DNA from: Cryptomeria japonica
Taxonomy: Eukaryota > Streptophyta > Pinopsida > Cupressales > Cupressaceae
Direction: 5' to 3'
NCBI RefSeq assembly: GCF_030272615.1
Contig: NC_081409.1
Location: forward strand, 245,895,502-245,959,501
Length of the DNA stretch: 64,000 bases
In this document: piece by piece, positions 58,959 through 64,000 of the stretch
Position numbering within the stretch: position 1 is the first letter of the stretch
Layout of the letters: each line of letters begins with the position of its first letter
Notes under the pieces: generated by a model
Databases searched by the model: none
The model's input: the letters and a program-made list of their open reading frames with translations, nothing else
What the model was told of the DNA's origin: nothing
Translations under genes and position numbers: made by a program

Positions 58959-61900
58959 ATGAGTTTTACAACAATAAGCCCTACTTACACTATTCCCGTT
59001 AGACGAAGCCGTAGAATTAAGTCCTTCCAAGGTTTAATTACTGAGGAGATGGAACCTAATTTGAATAGCCTTTTTAACGAGGACATGGGTAATTCCTCTA
59101 ATCCTCCTAATGATGAAGAAGCTCTCCATGAGGTTTCTGTAGAACAACTTTCAAAATTGGATAACCAATTTGACGATTTTCGACAATGGATGTCTCAAGA
59201 ATACCCTGATAGTCAAGCTCTTCCTTTAATTGAGGGTCTAAAACGTATGCTTCAAAGTGATAAGAATGGAATTGATATTTTGCGTGGTATTGCACACATT
59301 GTGGATTCGAATGTGATGCCTATGAAGAGTTGTGCTGAAAATTTGGGCTATACACAACCTCCTACTCAAGTCAATCATTCTATTCCTTTGATGACTTCTA
59401 TTGCTAGCATACCTACCTTTACATCAAACATAATGGCTACTTCTACACAAGACATTCCTCCCGTGATTACTAGTCATGGGGGCAATCCTTCCTCTTCAAT
59501 TAACCCTCTTCCTTCATTCAATCCGATTTCTTCATTCACTCCTTCAATGAGTGTCCCTATTATATCTCCACAAATGAACATGACGCAAGGGGGCAATTCG
59601 TTTAACCATTCCATTCCTCCTTGTAGTGTTCCTCCTGTCTAATCATCTCCTATGACTAATTATCATAGAGTCCCACCACCTTACTCTTTACCTTCTTTCA
59701 ATAACATAACACCTCCATCTCAATCTAACACGTCTAATATGAATTCTTCGACTGAAGCGACCATTAACAATCTTGCACAAACTGTCTCTTCTTTACAGCA
59801 ACAAATTGCCTCTATGAATCAATCTAAGTTTTGTGTGCCCACATTTGATGTTGTGAGCCCACTTTCTCTTGACATTGTTCGAGCTATCCCTCCTAAACAT
59901 GTTGAAATCCCGCATTTGGAGCTGTATAATGGTAAAGGTGATCCTCTAACACATGTTAAGACTTTTCAAACAATATGTATTGCTTTTGCTTATGACCAAA
60001 GGTTGCTTGCAAAACTGTTCACTAGAACATTAAGAGACAAAGCCCTACAATGGTATTGCTCATTGCCTTCTTATTCTATTACTTCTTTCGAACAACTTGC
60101 AAATGCTTTCATTCAACAATTTCAAAACAATATAAGTCCTAAAGTTACTTTGATTGATTTAATGCATTGTAAACAAGGTGTTAAAGAAAAAGTGACTGAT
60201 TTTATTGGTAGATATAAGCATTTGTATGCTCAAATTTCTTTTCCAGTGCCTGACAATGATATTCAAAGAATCTTTATTTCTAATTTACAAAAAGATATTC
60301 GAGAAAAACTCCTGTTTTCTGAGTTTACTTCTTTCCAATAGTTGTGTGCAACTCTTCACAATTATCAACTGACTGTGAGTCAAATGGAACAATCACATCC
60401 TATGGCTCCGAGTGATAAGGGTGATAGCAGTCAACAACCATTTGGGAAGTTTAAACCGAACAGAGATTCCGTCAAATTCAATGAAAACATCATCAACAAC
60501 AATGTGAATGCAGCATCAGGTGTGCCTCCTATTTCTAAATTTTTCAAGAAAGAAAGAAAGTATACTCCTTTGAATGAATCATTGCATAGTATTATGAATA
60601 AGTTATTGGAACAAAATGTGCTTACTCTTCCTCCTATAAGGCAAATTGATCCTGCAAAGATTACTTCACCTTATTTTGATAACAAATCTTTTTGTCAATT
60701 TCATCGTCAGCCTGGGCATGATACTGAAAAATGTTTTTCTTTAAAGGGTAAAATTCAAGATTTGATTGATAATAATACTATCTCTGTTTCCGGAGTGAAT
60801 GATAAAGACAACACATCTGTAGCTCCTCCTAACCAAAATCTTCAGATTTTTACTGATCCATTACCTTCTCATACCTCTAATGCAATTGAGGCTAATGATT
60901 CCTCTTTCTCATCTGATGGTCTTGTGTCTATGACTCCAAATGTGATTAACTTTGTAGAGCAGCAAGAAAACCCTAAAGAACCTTCCATCACATTTGATTC
61001 TAGTGAAACCATTAGGGCACCTGATGGTCCTTTATACATAATTGCAAAAGTCAAGAATACACCTTGCCGTGGAGTGCTTATTGATCATTCGTGCATGGTT
61101 AATGTTATTACTGAAGAGTTCCTTTTTACTTTGCAATTGAATCAAGTGATTTATGACAAAACAGATGTGATTGTGAAATTATTTGATGCATTTTCTTCTC
61201 CTGCAATTGGTTCTATTACATTGCCTATTGAAGTTCATAACAAATCCCTTGATGTGAACTTTGCTATTATTCCATCTTCCGAACAATTTCGTGTGAAGCT
61301 TGGCTATCCTTGGCTATCTTCCATGAAAGCTATTGCTTCTCCTATTCATAAGTGTTTGAAATTTCCCCATAATGGTGAAATTGTTACTGTCAATCATAGT
61401 CTCTTTAAACCAGCTGAAAGAACTTCTAGCGTTCCTATTGATTATTTTTGGCCTAAACAATTTCAATCCCTTCCTCTGCGAAGTGATCATCTTTTCAAAT
61501 CTTATCAAAAATGGAAAACAGATATGATCTTATCTTTAAGTGAACCTAGAACACCCAAACTTGATATTCCTATCGTTCTTGAGAAGGAAGTTCTTCCTTT
61601 GAAAGATAAAACTAATGTCTTTCCTCAAGAAGATTCCCAACCCATCCCTATGGATGTGACTATATCTATGCCTAATAAACCTTCTAAAAGTAGACCTATA
61701 CCTCCTCGTCATGATGGACTTGGTCTCCTTCCTAAACCAAATATTCCTCCTTTATATGGAGCAATTCCTCCTCCTCCTTTTTATAGAGAGAAGAGACCTT
61801 CTTCTTCTCCTATTATCCAGCCTAAGAGACCACAACCTAAACACCCAAGTGATAGGGATGAGAACATTCCTCCTCCTCAATCTTTTCAACTTCCTACTAA

Positions 61901-62402
61901 GACTAGACAAAATTGTTCTGCACGTGAACGCAGACGAAAGCGTCATCTTAGAGCTCAGGCAACTGCTTCTCAAACTTTGCAATCCCCAAAAACACCTTCA
62001 ACAAGCATTATTCCATTTTCTCCTCAGCCAGACATTGAGCCTAAATCTCCTAAACATAAGATGCATGATGGTCTTGATCCTGTGCGAATTAAAGACCCTA
62101 TTTTTATAAATCTTGATGATGATATGGATGAAAATGTTATTCATGATGAAAATGTTACTCCTCTTGCTTCTGATAGTGAATATGAACTTGTTGATATTGA
62201 TAACCATTTATCTAATGAATTTTCTAAAGCACTTATCCTAGCTCCTAGACAAGAACACCGCGGCTTGGGATATGAACATAGCCCTTGTTTGGATCTTGTG
62301 ATAGCTCCATCTGCTGTGTTGGATGTTCCTCCTCTAGCGTGTTCCCTGCCTTCCCGAAACATTGATCAGCAAGATCGGGGGGTAGATGACGTGCTAGACT
62401 AG
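58959..62402 (+). pseudogene. Gypsy N gag-protease ORF, nearly open
   Basis: One frame of 1148 codons interrupted only by TAA at 59640 and TAG at 60339. The N-terminal part has RRSRRIKSFQG and a Ser/Pro/Asn-rich linker; the capsid domain is at about 59850-60340 (LELYNGKGDPLTHVKTFQTI, RTLRDKALQWYCSLP), as in Retrotrans_gag. The zinc-binding motif CQFHRQPGHDTEKC (60692-60735) has Cys-x2-His in place of Cys-x2-Cys, as in Athila/Tat-type gag. The protease has GVLIDHSCMVNVI (about 61073-61110), in which the expected Gly after the catalytic Asp is lost, then GYPWLSSMKAIASPIHKCLK. The last 350 residues are Pro-rich and charged and end at 62402 without RT. Confidence 0.88.
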
Positions 62403-63130
62403 TTACATTAACATAGCAGATTCTCTCCTCCTCTCTTGTGTTACTTCTTCTATATGTTATTCTCATTCTTCTATTTGTTGTCCTTGGTGTTGTCTACTTG
62501 AGGACGATGCAAAGCATTGAGATCTCTCGATCTCTCTCATGTTGACTCAAAAGACACATGTGTTCCCTTCTTCTAGGTGACCTTCCTTGATTGGGGAATG
62601 AAGAACAATTATGCATACATACATATGATATACATGAATTATCATACAGCATACTGACCCTGAGGAAAGCGAAGTCACCTCGTGCTTTGTGTTTTGTGTC
62701 TATTATCCTTGGGTTTATCTCACACTTGGGGGCTAAATCGTTGCGATAACGTGCTCCTTTCCTTTCTCATTCTTATATGTATCACTACCTTAAAGCAATC
62801 ACCCCCGGTGAGGCGTGTGCGATCGCTTTAACGTAGGGGGGCATACATCCCGTCCATATCTTTTCAAGATACTTTAAAATTTCTTGGCAAATTTAACCTT
62901 GCCTTGAAAATTTTTGATATCTTTCTTGCATGACTCATAGTGAGGGAACCCTACTACTGACAGTCATGGTTCTCCCTCGTGATCTTCCCTTTTACTTTGT
63001 CAATCGAAGTCGTAAGATCCTTAGTCCACTGGGGGCTTGGTGTGTCTTGCCTCCTTGACATGGTGAAAGTCTTTCAATGTTGTTTCCTTGTACTTTACCG
63101 GAAGTATGAGCGTACGCTTATACTCCCGCT
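62403..63130 (+). other. Gypsy N 3' non-coding region
   Basis: No ORF in frame with gag. Includes a short CT-rich patch (62515-62545) and cacccccggtgaggcg near 62801. Leads to the PPT. Confidence 0.75.
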
Positions 63131-63145
63131 AAAGTGGGGGCTAAA
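63131..63145 (+). other. Polypurine tract of Gypsy N
   Basis: aaagtgggggctaaa immediately before TGTAGCGTCC; the same tract is used by Gypsy E. Confidence 0.88.
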
Positions 63146-64000
63146 TGTAGCGTCCTAAAATTGTGACACTTGCAATTTCGACTGCATTTTGGTCTTCATG
63201 ATGGCGACGCAACACGCAACTTGAATGGAGACCCTAAAACTTGCTCACGACACTGAAAACTGCATTTTTCAAGCACCCTGGCCTAAACCTCCTTTGCACC
63301 CTGCTGTCCCGGGAGGTGGGACCAGAGCGCCCAGCGCCCTGGTCCCCAGGACCATGGCGCCCAGCGCCCTGGTCCCCAGGACCATGGCGCCCAGCGCCCT
63401 GGTCCCTGGGTCCTATTTTGGGCCCGGTCTCCTAAGGGGTCTCGGGTCTTTTTGTTTGCAATTTGGAAATTATCTTTCCTGGTCAGCCTAAGGTCGGGAA
63501 AATCAGTCTATCAGCCCTAAATGACAAGTATATAAACTACATTTTCCTCTCTCATTTGGATAGAAAGAGACACACATGAGGGAAAAAGCGTGGAAACTAT
63601 ACTCAAGCATTCAAGCATTCAAGCATTCAAGCATTCTTTCAAGCAATTGATCATTCTAAGTTTCCATTCAAGGCCAAGTGTTGCATTCAAGTCAAGGATT
63701 CAACCATTGAAGAGGAGATCATATACTACATACAACATACTACAACAACATACAACATCTATACCTTCGCACATAAGGATACAAACATCCTTAGAACAAG
63801 GTATTAGTACTTGTTTTACATACATTTACATTTACAACACTTGCTCATTTCTTGGTTAATTCCAAAACCGGGGTTTGACCTAAAGGCAAACCCCTAATCC
63901 CTAACCCCCCAATCGTCTTCGCTTTTCTGTGTGTAGGTTGCAGGTACGCGGCTGAAATTGAAGATCTGGAATCCTTGTGCAGAGACGAACAGGTCCCCCT
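63146..64000 (+). repeat. Gypsy N 3' LTR, truncated by window end
   Basis: Aligns with 56524-57349. Longer by 29 bases because the GGACC hairpin array has three units (63319-63345, 63349-63375, 63379-63405) instead of two. Confidence 0.93.

Larger units (their letters stand above)
56524..64000 (+). mobile_element. Gypsy element N, gag-protease only, young
   Basis: 5' LTR 56524-57775, PBS, long leader, an ORF of 1148 codons, a 3' non-coding stretch, PPT and a 3' LTR that runs off the window. The LTRs differ by few substitutions, so this is the most recent insertion seen. No RT, RNase H or integrase lies between the LTRs, so it is non-autonomous. Left target site agtac (56519-56523); the right one is outside. 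LTR start TGTAGCGTCCTAAAATT is kin to Gypsy E. Confidence 0.93.

Noticed and set aside
61711-62109. Leu-rich ORF of 132 codons
   Set aside because: Alternative frame of the Pro-rich C-terminus of the gag-protease ORF.

Overview
The window looks like intergenic chromatin from a large-genome seed plant. A gymnosperm, probably a conifer, is my inference from the very long LTRs, the dense nesting and the style of the retroelement proteins; nothing in the sequence fixes the species. I found no intact host gene, rRNA, tRNA or CRISPR array. Almost everything recognisable is an LTR retrotransposon, a solo LTR or a decayed remnant of one. Element letters below are mine.

Layout. 1-6792: Copia A (minus strand), whose left LTR is cut by the window edge. 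6793-7168 and 29958 to about 30700: 3' end and LTR of an old Gypsy (D). It is split by Copia B (7169-29952, plus strand). B is itself split twice. Copia C (7647-11843, minus) sits in its 5' LTR, and Gypsy E (15970-24531, minus) sits in the zinc-knuckle region of its gag. E carries solo Copia LTR F (20007-21536) inside its protease codons. Removing the insertions restores LTR alignment, a zinc knuckle and the protease reading frame, so the stack (D, then B, then C and E, then F in E) is well supported. 30700-35950 is AT-rich, with one tRNA-derived SINE and two faint coding relics. 35952-37844 and 38279-41900 are candidate solo LTRs G and H. 42010-42110 is a second SINE copy. An eroded Copia pol (I) is split by J (42938-49644, minus), a gag-bearing element without pol that carries a long ORF I do not recognise. 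50925-53230 is a truncated Tork/Tnt1-like Copia (K). It runs into Gypsy L (53231-56290), then a Copia LTR start (M, 56291-56523), then Gypsy N (56524 to the window end). N is the youngest element: its gag-protease ORF is almost open and its second LTR runs off the window.

How it works together. Copia A, B and K once encoded full or near-full gag-pol sets but are dead, with stops, frameshifts, a deleted RNase H and a changed YVDD. C, E, J and N look non-autonomous. C is an in-frame deletion derivative, E keeps only a protease-type ORF, N keeps gag-protease, and J keeps gag plus the unknown ORF. They would have depended on proteins supplied in trans.

The most interesting signals are these: (1) GC-rich GGACC...GGTCC hairpin modules shared by Gypsy E and N that change copy number between the two LTRs of one element; (2) larger hairpins with A/T-rich outer arms in the leader of N, with counterparts in the LTRs of E; (3) the unknown ORF of about 890 codons in J; (4) a 69-bp palindromic tandem repeat in C with paired changes in its arms. 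All coordinates and alignments were made by eye.
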